A DNA stretch of 64,000 nucleotides, taken from Pseudomonas putida (lineage in GTDB: Bacteria > Pseudomonadota > Gammaproteobacteria > Pseudomonadales > Pseudomonadaceae). Of this stretch, positions 62,749-64,000 are shown piece after piece. Location of the stretch: assembly GCF_022627325.1 (NCBI RefSeq), contig NZ_JAETZZ010000008.1, forward strand, positions 62,001 through 126,000, given 5' to 3'. Numbering within the stretch: position 1 is the first letter of the stretch; each line of letters begins with the position of its first letter. Below the pieces are notes generated by a model that saw nothing but the letters and a program-made list of their open reading frames with translations, did no database searches and was not told the DNA's origin. The translations under genes were made by a program, and so were the position numbers.

Positions 62749-63127
62749 GCCAACGTCCCCATAACAGCGGTATCAGTGCCGCGCAGGCCAGCGCGCAGGC
62801 CACGCTCAACAGCGGTACCAAGCGTGGCAGCGGCAATGGCGCAGCGCGGCGCAGGGCACGTTCCACCACCAGCCAGCGCCAACCAGCCCCCAGGCTTACC
62901 AGCAGGCTCGCCAGCAGCAACGCGAACTCCATGGCCAGGCGCCCGGATTGCGGCCAGGCATGCGCGGCAAAGGTTTCCAGGGCAATAGCACCGCCCAGCA
63001 ATGCCAGGGCGGTGCGCAGCCAGGCCAGAAAGGTGCGTTCATTGGCCAGGGTGAAGCGCGGGTCAGGTGGCTTGCCAGGCCCCAGCAACCAGCGCTCCCA
63101 GGCGCTGTAATGGTGATCGGAACTCAT
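62741..63127 (-). CDS. DUF202 (YidH-like) small membrane protein, first
   Basis: 128 residues. Motif FTLANERTFLAWLRTALALL and GGAIALETF, then two further helices (FALLLASLLVSLGAGW, LLSVACALACAALIPLLWG). YidH-like inner-membrane protein of unknown role. 28 bp downstream of the DUF1329 gene on the same strand. Confidence 0.85.
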   Translation of the reverse strand: MSSDHHYSAWERWLLGPGKPPDPRFTLANERTFLAWLRTALALLGGAIALETFAAHAWPQSGRLAMEFALLLASLLVSLGAGWRWLVVERALRRAAPLPLPRLVPLLSVACALACAALIPLLWGRWHG

Positions 63128-63155
63128 CGGCTGTCCTGTGTGTGGCCCTGGGCGC

Positions 63156-64000
63156 TCAACGCAGCCCTTGGCTGCGCAGTGCCCCGGGCGAGAAGTACGA
63201 AGCGCTGGTGCGCAGGTCGAAGGTGAAGGGTTTGGGTTGCTCGTTGGTCAGGCCAGACAGCTGGTAACGCCCGTTGCGCAGGTCGTAGATCACCTCCATG
63301 GCGTTGACCAATGCCTGCCCGGTGACGTGGTAGTAACTGTGCGCCTGGGCCGTGCGCCACAGCCGCCCCTGGTGGTCGAAGAAGTCGGCTTCGACGATGG
63401 CCCAGCTGTCCTCGTCCAGGTAATAGCGGCGGCTGGCATAGATATGCTCGGCCCCGGGCTTGAGGGTACCGACCAGCTCCCATACCCGGTGCAATTCGTA
63501 GCGGGTTGGCTGCGGGTTGACGTGGCCCGGGCCGACCAGCGCGGTGTAGCTCAGCTGTGGCGAAGCCAGGCGATAACTGTTGTAGGGTACGTGCAGGGTT
63601 TTCTTGCCGATCAGGGTCCAGTGGTAAAGGTCCGGGGCACCGTTGAACATGTCGCGGCTGTCGGCGGTGCGCAGCCCGGCAGTCCCTGGGGTGATGCTGT
63701 CATAGGCCACGGCAGGCGCGCGCCGTACGCGTCGCTGGCTGCTGCTGTACAACCACGACAGGCGTGGCTGGGCGACCTGGTCGAGGGTTTCGTGCAGCAC
63801 CAAGGCGTCACCTGCCAGGCGCGATGGCGCGGTCATGCGGTAGCTCAGGTAATACAGTACGTTGCTTGCCTGGCCGCCTGGCAGCACATCGGGCCGGGCG
63901 AAGGTTTGCTGCGCGCTGAACATGACGAAGCGACCATCACGACGCGGGGTGATGCTGTCCGAGGCCAGGCTGTAACTGCCGTTGCGTGGCCGCGTCAGGT
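63156..64000 (-). CDS. DUF1329-family protein (partial, runs off right edge)
   Basis: 281 C-terminal codons visible, open to the window edge; an internal ATG at 63923 is not the start. Segments YDSITPGTAGLRTADSRDMF, NSYRLASPQLSYTALVGPGH and RYELHRVWELVGTLKPGAEH, then HIYASRRYYLDEDSWAIVEA are typical DUF1329 (periplasmic LolB/LppX-like barrel). Functional partner of DUF1302 proteins (see 52614). Confidence 0.88.
   Translation of the reverse strand, partial: LTRPRNGSYSLASDSITPRRDGRFVMFSAQQTFARPDVLPGGQASNVLYYLSYRMTAPSRLAGDALVLHETLDQVAQPRLSWLYSSSQRRVRRAPAVAYDSITPGTAGLRTADSRDMFNGAPDLYHWTLIGKKTLHVPYNSYRLASPQLSYTALVGPGHVNPQPTRYELHRVWELVGTLKPGAEHIYASRRYYLDEDSWAIVEADFFDHQGRLWRTAQAHSYYHVTGQALVNAMEVIYDLRNGRYQLSGLTNEQPKPFTFDLRTSASYFSPGALRSQGLR

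Overview
The window looks like a chromosomal stretch of a Pseudomonas, most likely of the P. putida group. The evidence is the GC-rich coding style, four copies of a P. putida-type REP element (GGGGCCGCTTCGCGGCCC core), LysR-rich catabolic clusters, and DUF6124/DUF3077 small genes of the kind found in pseudomonads. No rRNA, tRNA or CRISPR array was seen.

Layout. 1-3433: a minus-strand envelope operon (FadL-type porin, DUF3313 lipoprotein, membrane protein, and an outer-membrane transporter cut by the left edge). 3903-6767: arsenic resistance arsRBCH. 7203-17356: a complete-looking dimethylsulfoniopropionate (DMSP) catabolic cluster: BCCT uptake (dddT), malonate-semialdehyde dehydrogenase (dddC), Fe-alcohol dehydrogenase (dddB), a double-domain CoA-transferase/lyase (dddD) and a LysR regulator (dddR), followed by acuR-acuI for acryloyl-CoA detoxification with two matching TetR operators. 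17693-20633: a frameshifted LysR gene, an amidohydrolase and a YdcZ-type permease. 21052-26340: a translationally coupled operon of AroQ, AroE, CoA-transferase, MaoC, VOC and ketopantoate-reductase-like proteins, with a divergent LysR gene. 26577-31489: small transporter-like, redox and regulator genes, one GNAT gene with a nonsense codon, and a 159-bp element with terminal inverted repeats.

31592-37078 and 43034-46460 hold redox/carbon genes (coniferyl-aldehyde-type ALDH, acetoacetate-decarboxylase-like protein, NAD(P)-binding reductases, FAD oxidase, Old Yellow Enzyme) and two paralogous MerR regulators. Five copies of one operator (TTAAAG-N4-CTTTAA type) sit in front of these genes, three of them in promoters with the stretched 19-bp spacer typical of MerR activation. 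Between the two blocks lies a scrambled region (37400-42800): truncated genes, an IS1182-family remnant, a 69-bp inverted repeat at two broken-gene junctions, and a 1.2-kb direct duplication. Each duplicate carries a DUF6124 gene, a DUF3077 gene and an unusual 5' leader in which three short segments have changed together between copies.

46672-64000: a TonB-dependent receptor behind a Zur-like palindrome, a GGEEF diguanylate cyclase, a YeeE/YedE thiosulfate-type transporter pair, then a lipid/alkyl-sulfate catabolic region (serine hydrolase, DUF1302, thioesterase, Fe-ADH, acyl-CoA dehydrogenase, 3-hydroxyacyl-CoA dehydrogenase, LysR, SdsA-type alkylsulfatase, two DUF202 proteins and a DUF1329 protein cut by the right edge).

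The two observations most worth following are the covarying leader of the duplicated DUF6124 genes and the MerR regulon that joins the two redox blocks. The DMSP cluster is the clearest complete pathway. All functions are inferred from sequence reading only; no database search was run.
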